Part shown: one piece after another, positions 1 through 6,291 of the stretch | Position numbering within the stretch: position 1 is the first letter of the stretch | Layout: every line of letters begins with the position of its first letter | Assembly: GCA_027080605.1 (NCBI GenBank) | Contig: JALWRO010000339.1 | Span: forward strand, 1 to 10,465 | Origin: Campylobacterales bacterium | Lineage (GTDB): Bacteria; Campylobacterota; Campylobacteria; Campylobacterales; QNZT01 | Length of the DNA: 10,465 nt | Reading direction: 5' to 3' | Made by a program: the position numbers and the translations under genes | The notes under the pieces: generated by a model | Told to the model about the DNA's origin: nothing | Seen by the model: only the letters and a program-made list of their open reading frames with translations | Databases searched by the model: none

Positions 1-899
1 CGCTGTAACACTTCACGCTCTTTGCAACGCACCACAAAAAGATGCCACACATGCCGGTTGCCGGGCATCACTCTCGGTAACACAATCTCCGGATTTCCCA
101 CTTCATGAAGATAGGTTTGGGCAATACCGCCACGCCTTGCATTGGCACCGTCGAGACGGGGAAGTTTGACGCAGAGCATCGCCGCCTGTATCTCATCCAG
201 ACGGCTATTAAGCCCCTTGTAAAGATTATGATACTTCTTTTCACTACCGTAGTTACGCAACGTCCAGATCGTCTCCGCCAGCAGATCATCACCGGTCGTG
301 ACCGCACCGCCGTCTCCCAGCGCACCCAGATTTTTCCCCGGATAGAAACTGAACCCCGCCGCATCTCCCAGCGCTCCGACACGCTTTTGCCGGTGTGTTG
401 CCCCGTGCGCCTGCGCGGCATCTTCCACCACTTTGAGATTGTGTTTTTGGGCAATTGCATTAATACGGCTCATATCGGCGCTCTGTCCATAGAGGTGTAC
501 GGCAAGAATTGCTCTGGTTTTCGGGGTGATTTTGGCTTCAATTAAATCCGGGTCGATATTGTAACTCTCCATATCCGGTTCCACCAATACCGGTACCAGA
601 CCGTTTTCACTCACCGCCAGTATGGAAGCGATATAGGTATTTGCGGGAACGATCACTTCATCGCCCTCTTTCATGACACCCATCTCTTTATACGCACGGA
701 AAATCAGTTGCAACGCATCCAGTCCGCTGGCAACCCCTATGGCATGTTTTACGCCGCAATACTCTGCAAACTGGGACTCAAAAGCACCAACCTCTTTTCC
801 CAAAATATACCACCCGCTCTCGATAACCCTGTTCGCTGCCCGGGACATCTCCTCCATATAGGGTGCATTGATCGATTTCAAATCAAGAAAAGGGATCAT
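1..899 (-). CDS. fdtB: DegT/DnrJ/EryC1/StrS-family PLP-dependent sugar aminotransferase (FdtB/QdtB-like), 3' end outside window
   Basis: Predicted cytoplasmic pyridoxal-phosphate enzyme that transfers an amino group, usually from glutamate, to C3 of a dTDP-3-keto-6-deoxyhexose. About 299 codons are visible from the ATG; family members are about 365-400 residues, so the C-terminus lies beyond the left edge. The N-terminus (MIPFLDLKSINAPYMEEM), a VEDAAQAHGA stretch that binds the cofactor, and FSFYPGKNLGALGDGGAV around residues 182-199 are all family hallmarks. Lys189 in YPGKNLG is the expected Schiff-base lysine. The start is fixed by a GTGGAGG ribosome site just upstream and by a 4-base ATGA overlap with the preceding acyltransferase gene. 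The 3-amino assignment rests on the FdtA-like ketoisomerase two genes upstream. Whether the product is the galacto (Fuc3N) or gluco (Qui3N) sugar cannot be read from the sequence, so qdtB is equally possible. Confidence 0.9.
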   Translation of the reverse strand, partial: MIPFLDLKSINAPYMEEMSRAANRVIESGWYILGKEVGAFESQFAEYCGVKHAIGVASGLDALQLIFRAYKEMGVMKEGDEVIVPANTYIASILAVSENGLVPVLVEPDMESYNIDPDLIEAKITPKTRAILAVHLYGQSADMSRINAIAQKHNLKVVEDAAQAHGATHRQKRVGALGDAAGFSFYPGKNLGALGDGGAVTTGDDLLAETIWTLRNYGSEKKYHNLYKGLNSRLDEIQAAMLCVKLPRLDGANARRGGIAQTYLHEVGNPEIVLPRVMPGNRHVWHLFVVRCKEREVLQ

Positions 900-1837
900 G
901 AAAGCCTCCACTCGTAACGATCGTTGACCACGACACGCGCTCCGAAACGCTCTTTCTGGTCAATTAACCCGCGATTTAGCACCCGTCCGTTCTCTTCGTT
1001 GGAGGTACCAAAATCGAAAAAGCGCTTGCCCCTCTCTTTTCTTTCATGAATAAGAAAGTCGATGAGATGATCCAGCGCACCGATTTTTCTGCCTTCGTTG
1101 GAGTTTGCGACATACTGCAAATGGGTGATCTCCGGATTGTCAAAGGTAATACCCCCTGCCAGCAATCTACCCTCCTTTCGCACCAGATAGAGTCGTATAT
1201 TTTCCGGGAAAAGTGCATTGAGCCGGGTAATCTCTTCCAGAGAGTGTACCGGTCTGGAGTCGTGCTGCTGCTTAAGAATCGCTTCCAAAAGATCCCAGAA
1301 GAGTGCAAAATCCCGGCTCTCTTCGATCTCAAAGCCCTCTTTTTTCGCCTTTTTCAAACTCCACTTGCGCCCGTTGGAGTATTTGACAGGTTTTTGCAGA
1401 TCGATCACCGCCCCCGCATCACGCTGTATCAGCTGTGCATTTTGAATAAACAGCGCATAGCGATCCTCTTCCGCCGGTTTGAGATGGTGAATATAGGGAA
1501 CTGTCTTATAGATAACTGTTTGAATTTCCACTTCATGAAGATAAGTTTTCAATGCATCGAAAATCTCCAGCATCGTCTCCATTTTCATATTGTCGTTGAC
1601 CAGAAGACCGCCATATGTCAATCCCTGATGTGTCCAGAGCGTTTCACCCTCTCTGTTGGCGGGCAAAAGAGCAATTAGCTTCTCTTTATCGTCGTAAATC
1701 AGCAGGGAAAAATCCTTAAAACGATCCCCGTGGTAGGCGAGATAGTCACGATGAAAAAAGAAATGGTAATTTTTGGCATTGCGTAAAAAGTCATTCCAGG
1801 CGTACGTCAGCGCCTCGCTGTAACGCACGATCTTCAT
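896..1837 (-). CDS. FemAB-like GNAT acyltransferase in an amino-sugar operon
   Basis: A 313-residue soluble protein with no signal peptide or membrane segment. It looks like a FemAB/Acetyltransf_6-type GNAT protein. The N-terminal part (about 1-145) has the NYHFFFHRDYLAYHGDRF entry typical of this family. The C-terminal part (about 150-290) contains YLVRKEGRLLAGGITF, then THLQYVANSNEGRKIGALDHLIDF, then FFDFGTSNEENGRVLNRGL, the usual beta-alpha pattern of the acyl-CoA or acyl-donor fold. It starts inside the ketoisomerase stop codon (ATGA overlap at 1834-1837) and ends inside the aminotransferase start (ATGA at 896-899), so the three genes are probably translationally coupled. Inference: it acylates the 3-amino sugar made by its neighbours, the job done by a left-handed beta-helix enzyme (FdtC/QdtC) in studied systems. 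It could instead modify another glycan or peptide substrate. Confidence 0.78.
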   Translation of the reverse strand: MKIVRYSEALTYAWNDFLRNAKNYHFFFHRDYLAYHGDRFKDFSLLIYDDKEKLIALLPANREGETLWTHQGLTYGGLLVNDNMKMETMLEIFDALKTYLHEVEIQTVIYKTVPYIHHLKPAEEDRYALFIQNAQLIQRDAGAVIDLQKPVKYSNGRKWSLKKAKKEGFEIEESRDFALFWDLLEAILKQQHDSRPVHSLEEITRLNALFPENIRLYLVRKEGRLLAGGITFDNPEITHLQYVANSNEGRKIGALDHLIDFLIHERKERGKRFFDFGTSNEENGRVLNRGLIDQKERFGARVVVNDRYEWRLS

Positions 1838-2247
1838 GAAGCGACACCTGTCAGTTGCAAAAATTCATCATAATCACGAATATAGTCAGCAGGATCGTAG
1901 GAGGAATCAGAGAAGACCATTAAAACAGCATCACTGGAAAAGTGCTTCATTTCACCCCAGACAAGAGGTTCCTGCACAACACCCTTATCCGGCATATCGA
2001 GCACAATGCTTTCATAGCTACTGCCGTCATGAAGTACGATCTCACAACTGCCGTGCACACACACCAGCACCTGCCGGGATTTTCTGTGCGCATGCGCACC
2101 CCGTGTCTGTGTATAATCCACGCCGTATATATAAAAGATGCGCTTTATCTCAAACGGAATCTCCTTTCCGCTTTCCAGCGCAACCAGAGATCCGCAGCTG
2201 CACTCTTCGTCGTCGTGAACCCTGAAATGTAATCTTTTTACTACCAT
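1834..2247 (-). CDS. fdtA: TDP-4-oxo-6-deoxy-alpha-D-glucose 3,4-oxoisomerase, cupin (FdtA/QdtA/WxcM C-terminal family)
   Basis: A 137-residue cytoplasmic cupin, the normal length for stand-alone FdtA/QdtA. It moves the keto group of dTDP-4-keto-6-deoxyglucose from C4 to C3, producing the substrate for the PLP aminotransferase two genes downstream. Diagnostic features are the IKRIFYIYGVD strand, the RGAHAH motif at residues 49-54 with the two active-site histidines (52 and 54), the core QVLVCVHGSCEIVLHDG, and the C-terminal DPADYIRDYDEFL signature. The ATG is preceded only by a weak AAAGAG ribosome site. It is the first gene of the operon because the next gene upstream is divergent. FdtA and QdtA differ in the C4 stereochemistry of the product, which cannot be assigned here. 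Confidence in the family is high; the symbol is a convenience. Confidence 0.9.
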   Translation of the reverse strand: MVVKRLHFRVHDDEECSCGSLVALESGKEIPFEIKRIFYIYGVDYTQTRGAHAHRKSRQVLVCVHGSCEIVLHDGSSYESIVLDMPDKGVVQEPLVWGEMKHFSSDAVLMVFSDSSYDPADYIRDYDEFLQLTGVAS

Positions 2248-2269
2248 AAAGACTCTTTTTGTTAACAGT

Positions 2270-2275
2270 ATTCTA
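2270..2275 (-). promoter_or_regulatory. Possible -10 box for the fdtA operon
   Basis: On the minus strand the hexamer TAGAAT lies about 23 bases upstream of the fdtA start codon, with a run of A/T upstream and no clear -35 box. Campylobacterota sigma-70 promoters often lack a conserved -35. This is the best candidate in the gap but it is weak. Confidence 0.3.
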
Positions 2276-2297
2276 CATTATCGTCAAGTGGAGATAA

Positions 2298-2326
2298 AAT
2301 TTTAATTGTTTTTTTAGATTAAAATT
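2298..2326. repeat. 9-bp perfect inverted repeat in the divergent fdtA / lipoprotein intergenic region
   Basis: AATTTTAAT (2298-2306) and ATTAAAATT (2318-2326) are perfect reverse complements separated by 11 bases rich in T. The dyad sits between two divergent genes, where an operator would be expected. The region is very AT-rich, so chance symmetry is a real alternative. Confidence 0.4.
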
Positions 2327-2343
2327 AATATGTAATTTTTTTA

Positions 2344-2349
2344 TATACT
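2344..2349 (+). promoter_or_regulatory. -10 box candidate for the lipoprotein gene
   Basis: TATACT lies about 35 bases upstream of the ATG at 2384, preceded by a T-rich periodic stretch (2299-2341) of the kind that replaces the -35 box in Campylobacterota sigma-70 promoters. No other good -10 exists in the 136-base gap on this strand. Confidence 0.45.
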
Positions 2350-2383
2350 TTAATAGTTATTATTGACAAAAAGGATTTTTCTC

Positions 2384-2911
2384 ATGAAGTTACGTTACCT
2401 CTTACCCGTTACACTGCTGCTCTTTGCCGGATGTGCTTCCAAAACTGACCGACCGTCAGGTGTTGCCTACGACTTCTGGCTGGCGGAAAAAGCGCAGGAA
2501 CCGAACAAAGCCGCTAAACTCACCCTCAAAGAGGATACGGAAGCGGCAAAACTGCATACTAAAATCAAAATAGCCGATGTCAAATTTGACGATCCTATCA
2601 TCAAAGGGGATGAAGCAACAGTGCCGACCACACTGGTACTGAAAGATTTTTCACCACTCAGTCACGACAAAGCTACGGTATCGTTTGAAACAAAAATGCA
2701 AAAAAGTGACAAAGGGTGGCGGGTCAATATGTTTGAAACAAAAAAAGCACTCTATCTGGCTGTCGGGAAAAGTTACGCACAGACACTCGGTAAAGATTTT
2801 GCCAATACCGTTCAGCAGGCACTCGGTGACAGCGGTGAAATTCAATCCATTTTCAAACAGCTTATACAGGGTATTCAAAAAGCGGTCAATGCAGAAAATA
2901 AGACTAATTAA
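2384..2911 (+). CDS. Predicted outer-membrane lipoprotein with NTF2/DUF4878-like body
   Basis: A 175-residue protein of unknown function. The start is taken at ATG 2384, not the upstream in-frame TTG at 2363. AAGGA at 2370-2374 is correctly placed for the ATG, and only this start gives a clean lipoprotein signal: MKLR, then a hydrophobic core, then LLFAGC with the lipidated Cys17. Ala18 follows the cysteine, and the absence of Asp there favours the outer membrane. The mature part starts VAYDFWLAEKAQEPNKAAKL, then alternates beta strands (VKFDDPIIKGDEATVPTTLVL; KATVSFETKMQKSDKGWRVNMF) and ends with amphipathic helices. A helix followed by a sheet ending in a GWRVN strand resembles the NTF2-like fold of DUF4878 lipoproteins, but this is a pattern judgement. 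The next gene follows after 48 bases with its own -10 box, so co-transcription is uncertain. Confidence 0.8.
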   Translation: MKLRYLLPVTLLLFAGCASKTDRPSGVAYDFWLAEKAQEPNKAAKLTLKEDTEAAKLHTKIKIADVKFDDPIIKGDEATVPTTLVLKDFSPLSHDKATVSFETKMQKSDKGWRVNMFETKKALYLAVGKSYAQTLGKDFANTVQQALGDSGEIQSIFKQLIQGIQKAVNAENKTN

Positions 2912-2923
2912 ATAAAAAACCGA

Positions 2924-2929
2924 TATAAT
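2924..2929 (+). promoter_or_regulatory. Consensus -10 box (TATAAT) for the six-cysteine protein gene
   Basis: A perfect TATAAT lies about 30 bases upstream of the ATG at 2960, in the 48-base gap after the lipoprotein gene. No -35 match is evident, as is common in this phylum. Confidence 0.55.
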
Positions 2930-2959
2930 ATATTATTATTCAAAATTAAAAGGACACTT

Positions 2960-3235
2960 ATGAAAAAACTACTTCTCACAATTGCACTCTTCTCATCAAG
3001 CCTGCTTTTGGCTTCACATGGGGCTTCATCACACAAATGTGATATGAAATATAACCGTTGTATGGGTGACTGTTCTGTTAAGTACGGCAGTGATACCAGA
3101 TGTGTTGATCGCTGCGCGGACAACTACAGCAACTGCAAAGCAGGTCTCGAAACAGAGGACTTCGCACCGCAAAAAGCACCAAAATCCAAAGAAGCAGCCA
3201 AAACGGCTGAAAAAGAGGAACACGGTCACCACTAA
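2960..3235 (+). CDS. Small secreted six-cysteine protein with symmetric CX6CX3CX9CX3CX6C pattern
   Basis: I do not recognise this 91-residue protein. It begins with a clear Sec signal peptide (MKKLLLTIALFSSSLLLA, cleavage near residues 18-19), so the mature protein of about 72 residues is periplasmic or secreted. The cysteines are at 27, 34, 38, 48, 52 and 59, spaced symmetrically around Gly43. Two short charged helices (about 26-41 and 46-61) joined by a YGSD turn would form a hairpin with rungs 27-59, 34-52 and 38-48. There is no CxxC or CxxCH, so it is neither a thioredoxin-like protein nor a c-type cytochrome. The tail (about 62-91) is low-complexity Lys/Ala/Glu ending in EEHGHH. Further histidines (20 and 25) flank the first cysteine, so metal binding is possible. 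An AAGGA ribosome site precedes the ATG, and a strong stem-loop follows the stop. Confidence 0.85.
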   Translation: MKKLLLTIALFSSSLLLASHGASSHKCDMKYNRCMGDCSVKYGSDTRCVDRCADNYSNCKAGLETEDFAPQKAPKSKEAAKTAEKEEHGHH

Positions 3236-3246
3236 CTTCTTACACT

Positions 3247-3278
3247 GAGTCTGATCTTTTCAGACTCTCTCTTCTTTC
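3247..3278 (+). terminator. Rho-independent terminator after the six-cysteine protein gene
   Basis: GAGTCTGA (3247-3254) pairs perfectly with TCAGACTC (3260-3267) around a 5-base loop, followed by a pyrimidine-rich tract. It lies 12 bases after the stop codon and separates this gene from the next one, which has its own promoter. Confidence 0.75.
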
Positions 3279-3295
3279 ACTTCTCCCTGAAATTA

Positions 3296-3304
3296 TGCTA
3301 TAAT
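3296..3304 (+). promoter_or_regulatory. Extended -10 promoter (TGC-TATAAT) for the propeller gene
   Basis: TATAAT at 3299-3304 is preceded by TGC, an extended -10 element. It lies 33 bases upstream of the ATG at 3338 and downstream of the terminator. Transcription would start near 3311, leaving a leader of about 27 bases. Confidence 0.65.
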
Positions 3305-3337
3305 TTTTTATCAAAAAAACTTATATGAAATGAGTTC

Positions 3338-4306
3338 ATGAAACTACTGCACCTGCTTCTTTTTTTTACTGTTTCCACACTTTTGGCAAGGGAAATCAAG
3401 CCTGCGTTTGTCATGCACGCCAGAGGGCTGGTGAATGATTTTGTGATCGACGGGATGAAACTCTATGTAGCCAACGATGAAGGATCTGTTGAAATCTTTG
3501 ACCTCAACACCCGTCAAAAAAGCGGTGAAATCTTCATACCTCCGATGCCAACCGGTAAAGATAGCTTTGTCAATGTGAAAGTATTGAGTGTGGACAGGAT
3601 GCACGGCAAAACACTCATCGTCTCTACTGCCGCAGAAGGATACCGGCGCGTCTGGCTTCATGACGGGATCAAACTAAAGCCTCTCATCACTGTTGCAAAC
3701 AAACTGGCAGTCAAAGAGGCACGTTTTATAGACGATACCAACTTCATATTCGGCACACTCGGATACGATGTGATTCGCTATACACTCGACGACAACTATC
3801 GTGTTTACCGACACCATCTTGAAGAGAGCGCCTTTTCCGACATGGTTCTCAGCGAAGATAAAAAAATACTCGCCTCCGCCAGTGAAAGTGGACGTGTCAC
3901 ACTGATGGATGTCAAAACGGGGAAAATTCTCGATACCTCCCAAGAGCGCAACCTTGACAATATCTACAAACTCGCTATGCAAAACGGAACGATCATCACC
4001 GCAGGACAGGATCGCCGCGTCGCCGTTTACCCCAAAAACGGCGCACCCTATACCATCAAAAGTAACTTTCTGGTCTATAGTGTCGGACTCAGTCCCAGCG
4101 GCAAACTCGGTGTCTATTCCGCTGACGAAAACAATAACCTGCAGCTTTTCGACATCCAAAGCGGACGCAAACTGCATCTGCTTAAAGGACACAAGGCGAT
4201 TCCCTCGACCATCAAATTTTTCGATGAAGACGGATTTTTCAGCGCAGGTTACGAAAATACCATCTACTACTGGTACCTCAAAGAGTACAACGCTACCCGA
4301 AAGTGA
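3338..4306 (+). CDS. Secreted WD40-like beta-propeller protein (possibly NapL-like)
   Basis: A 322-residue protein with a signal peptide (MKLLHLLLFFTVSTLLA, cleavage near residue 17), hence periplasmic. The body divides into about seven propeller blades, each a set of strands ending in a hydrophobic/aromatic turn. Examples are KLYVANDEGSVEIFDLNT, KKILASASESGRVTLMDVKT, GTIITAGQDRRVAVY and KLGVYSADENNNLQLFDIQS. The last blade is closed by GHKAIPSTIKFF and SAGYENTIYYW. The GH and (I/L)xxW/F features match WD40-type repeats. There are no catalytic motifs, so a scaffold or interaction role is likely. Campylobacterota nap clusters encode a similar secreted propeller, NapL; the neighbouring molybdate operon makes that link tempting, but no nap genes are in view. 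The ribosome site is weak. An 8-base T run (3360-3367) lies in the signal-peptide codons. Confidence 0.8.
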   Translation: MKLLHLLLFFTVSTLLAREIKPAFVMHARGLVNDFVIDGMKLYVANDEGSVEIFDLNTRQKSGEIFIPPMPTGKDSFVNVKVLSVDRMHGKTLIVSTAAEGYRRVWLHDGIKLKPLITVANKLAVKEARFIDDTNFIFGTLGYDVIRYTLDDNYRVYRHHLEESAFSDMVLSEDKKILASASESGRVTLMDVKTGKILDTSQERNLDNIYKLAMQNGTIITAGQDRRVAVYPKNGAPYTIKSNFLVYSVGLSPSGKLGVYSADENNNLQLFDIQSGRKLHLLKGHKAIPSTIKFFDEDGFFSAGYENTIYYWYLKEYNATRK

Positions 4307-4331
4307 CCGGACACGAAGCTAAAGCCGTCGG

Positions 4332-4345
4332 TTCCAGGGCTGGAA
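4332..4345. terminator. Weak stem-loop between convergent propeller and modC genes
   Basis: TTCCA (4332-4336) pairs with TGGAA (4341-4345) around a GGGC loop in the 40-base gap between the two stop codons. There is no T run on either side, so this is at best a poor bidirectional terminator. Confidence 0.2.
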
Positions 4346-4346
4346 A

Positions 4347-5198
4347 CTATACGCTTATCGTCGGGTGAAACGCTTTGGTGCTGACACGTACCATCGTACC
4401 GACTTGCAGTTTTTCCGCATCGCTTTGCGATATGACCACCTGTACCAGCTGCTGTCCGATGGAGACGATTGCAACATAAAGCAGGTCGGCTTTGCGTATC
4501 TCCAGAAGTTCTCCTTCAAACGAAAATTTCTGACTTCCGCTCGTCTGCAGCAAGATCTCTGAAGGGGTACCGTCGCAGACTATTTTACCATGTTCAAAAA
4601 CCACCACCCTCTCCGCCAGCCGGTAAATTTCGCTGGGATCATGACTGACCATGATTGTGGTGGTCTGAAACTCTTTGTGGAGCTGGGAAATTTCATGCTG
4701 CAGTTTTGTGCGCATGGCGGGATCGAGTGCGGAGAGCGGTTCATCCATCAGGAGAATTTTCGGACGGTTCATCATAGCGCGACAAAGGGAAACACGCTGT
4801 TTCTGCCCGCCGCTGAGAGCGTTGGGATAACGTTTTCGCAATTCATGAAGTCCGGTCATCTTCAGCAAGTGCTCCGCCAATGCTTTGTCACGATTGACAA
4901 AAAGCAGATTCTCTTCGACGCTCATATTGTCAAAAAGAGCATACTCCTGAAATACAAACCCTATACGCCGTTTCTGAGGTGGAAGAGAAAATTTGCCGTC
5001 CAGCCACCGTTCACCCGAAACGCTGATCTGCCCCGCAGCCTCTTCCAGACCCGCCAGTATGCGCAAAAAGGTCGTTTTCCCGCTCCCGCTCTCTCCGGCA
5101 ATCGCCAGAAAAGTCCCTTCTTTGATTTCCAGAGAAATCATCATGGGCATAGTACCTGCTGCACCCAGCAACGCTTTTTGCACCTCGATACGGATCAT
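4347..5198 (-). CDS. modC: Molybdate ABC transporter ATP-binding protein ModC
   Basis: The cytoplasmic ATPase of the high-affinity molybdate/tungstate importer ModABC. All ABC motifs are present in its 283 residues: Walker A GESGSGKTT (35-43), Q-loop Gln84 in FVFQEYALF, signature LSGGQKQR (128-135), Walker B ILLMDEP (148-154), D-loop SALD (156-159) and switch His186 in VSHD. After about residue 220 a single TOBE/Mop-like domain (FEGELLEIRKADLLYVAIVS to the end) would bind oxyanion and regulate transport, as in other ModC proteins. It is shorter than the roughly 350-residue E. coli ModC because the C-terminal regulatory part is compact. The ATG abuts the modB stop codon with no gap, so it is the last gene of the modA operon. 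Convergent transcription meets it from the propeller gene. Confidence 0.95.
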   Translation of the reverse strand: MIRIEVQKALLGAAGTMPMMISLEIKEGTFLAIAGESGSGKTTFLRILAGLEEAAGQISVSGERWLDGKFSLPPQKRRIGFVFQEYALFDNMSVEENLLFVNRDKALAEHLLKMTGLHELRKRYPNALSGGQKQRVSLCRAMMNRPKILLMDEPLSALDPAMRTKLQHEISQLHKEFQTTTIMVSHDPSEIYRLAERVVVFEHGKIVCDGTPSEILLQTSGSQKFSFEGELLEIRKADLLYVAIVSIGQQLVQVVISQSDAEKLQVGTMVRVSTKAFHPTISV

Positions 5199-5897
5199 CT
5201 ACACCCCTGTCGAGAGCCGGTTGCCCTGCTTCTGGTTAAATAGATAAACCGCCAGCAATACCGCGAAACTGAGCAGTACCATGATAGCACTGTAGATATG
5301 CGCCGTGGTATAGTCCATGATTTCTACATACTCATAGATCGCGACACTCGCCACTTTGGTTTCACCGGGAATACTGCCACCCACCATTAACACAACGCCA
5401 AACTCACCGACAGTGTGGGCAAACGTCACGATCAGCGCCGTCAGCAGTGAAGGTTTGATATTGGGAATCGCCACACGCATCACCGTCTCAAACTTACTTT
5501 TACCGCTCACATACGCCGCCTCCAGCATCCGCCGGTTCAACCCCTCAAAACCGCTCTGCAGCGGCTGTAGCATAAACGGAAAGGAGTAGAGACAACTTGC
5601 CACCACCAGTCCCGGAAATGAAAAAACCAGTTTCAGGTCGAAATAGCGTTCAAAAAAAGCACCTACAGGTGAGTTTTGGGAAAGCGCCCAGAGGATATAA
5701 AACCCCAGTACCGACGGCGGCAGCACAATCGGCAATGCGCTGACCGCTTCCAAAAAGGGTTTGGCTTTCGATTTTGTCTGTGAAAGGTACCAGGCAAACG
5801 GCAATGCAATGAGAAAAAGAATAACAGTCGTCGTCAATGCCAGTTTAAAGGAGAGTATAAACGGTTCCATATCGATATTTTTCAAAATCTCAAACAT
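5199..5897 (-). CDS. modB: Molybdate ABC transporter permease ModB
   Basis: The inner-membrane channel subunit of the molybdate importer, 232 residues. About five hydrophobic spans are visible (near 13-37, 50-72, 89-110, 148-172 and 198-222). The cytoplasmic EAA loop (EAAYVSGKSKFETVMRVAIP, 126-145) is where the ATPase docks. Other ModB-like stretches are ALPIVLPPSVLGFYIL and TVGEFGVVLMVGGSIPGET. The chosen ATG at 5897 has a good GAGGTG ribosome site six bases upstream; a second in-frame ATG at codon 10 lacks one. The gene overlaps the molbindin gene by 8 bases and touches modC, so all are on one transcript. Confidence 0.95.
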   Translation of the reverse strand: MFEILKNIDMEPFILSFKLALTTTVILFLIALPFAWYLSQTKSKAKPFLEAVSALPIVLPPSVLGFYILWALSQNSPVGAFFERYFDLKLVFSFPGLVVASCLYSFPFMLQPLQSGFEGLNRRMLEAAYVSGKSKFETVMRVAIPNIKPSLLTALIVTFAHTVGEFGVVLMVGGSIPGETKVASVAIYEYVEIMDYTTAHIYSAIMVLLSFAVLLAVYLFNQKQGNRLSTGV

Positions 5898-6291
5898 CTG
5901 TCACCTCTGCCACCGAGATATCTCCCACCGGAATAACCGCAACAACATCATCCCCTTCATGAAGTGCGAGATCAGCCGCATTTTGACGCAGAATCACCGA
6001 CTCCAGCCTCTCTTCACCCACTTCCAGGACTACGCGCGTCAGCAATTCCCCCTCTTCGATCCGTACCACTTTCGCTAAAATCTGATTGGTAAAACTGCTC
6101 TGTTCCACCTTTTTATGTACCAGCGCCACGCTCCACGGTTTGATACCGAGCACGACTTTGTCCCCTTCATGAAGTCTCTTTTGCATATCGAGACTCATCA
6201 TCTGCAAAGTGTGTCCGCAGACGTCAAATGTCACAATACTCAGCATTTCATAAGAAGTAATTGAAACCACAGTGGCGGAAAGTTTACTCAC
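5890..6291 (-). CDS. Di-Mop (tandem TOBE) molybdate-binding protein
   Basis: A 133-residue cytoplasmic protein made of two copies of the Mop/TOBE fold (about 1-60 and 66-133), as in ModG-type molbindins that bind and buffer molybdate or tungstate in oligomers. The copies align through LHEGDKVVLGI (40-50) and LHEGDDVVAVI (110-120), exactly 70 residues apart. KLSATVVSI and ILAKVVRIEEGEL form the matching first strands. There is no DNA-binding helix-turn-helix, so it is not a complete ModE regulator. It begins with GTG in a GTGA overlap with the modA stop codon and ends 8 bases inside modB. The same gene position between modA and modB is known from Campylobacter. It may store molybdate or modulate the transporter; the sequence does not tell which. 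Confidence 0.9.
   Translation of the reverse strand: MSKLSATVVSITSYEMLSIVTFDVCGHTLQMMSLDMQKRLHEGDKVVLGIKPWSVALVHKKVEQSSFTNQILAKVVRIEEGELLTRVVLEVGEERLESVILRQNAADLALHEGDDVVAVIPVGDISVAEVTDV

Noticed and set aside
1046..1678. A 210-codon open frame on the plus strand opposite the GNAT gene
   Set aside because: It is fully antisense to a well-supported gene, has no recognisable domain, no ribosome site, and a composition typical of a shadow frame. The same reasoning removed the open frames at 105-545 and 1836-2225.
2363..2383. Upstream TTG start for the lipoprotein gene
   Set aside because: It would add seven residues ahead of a standard lipoprotein signal peptide and would consume the AAGGA ribosome site that serves the ATG at 2384.
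2960..3235. Six-cysteine protein as a c-type cytochrome or thioredoxin-like protein
   Set aside because: There is no CxxCH and no CxxC motif; spacing is CX3C, CX6C and CX9C only.
3325..3333. Minimal ORF ATG AAA TGA just before the propeller gene start
   Set aside because: A two-codon leader could in theory act on translation, but ATG-AAA-TGA is common by chance in such sequence and has no ribosome site.
4590..5243. A 217-codon open frame on the plus strand opposite modC
   Set aside because: modC carries every ABC motif in the other frame; this one has no domain signal and is a shadow.
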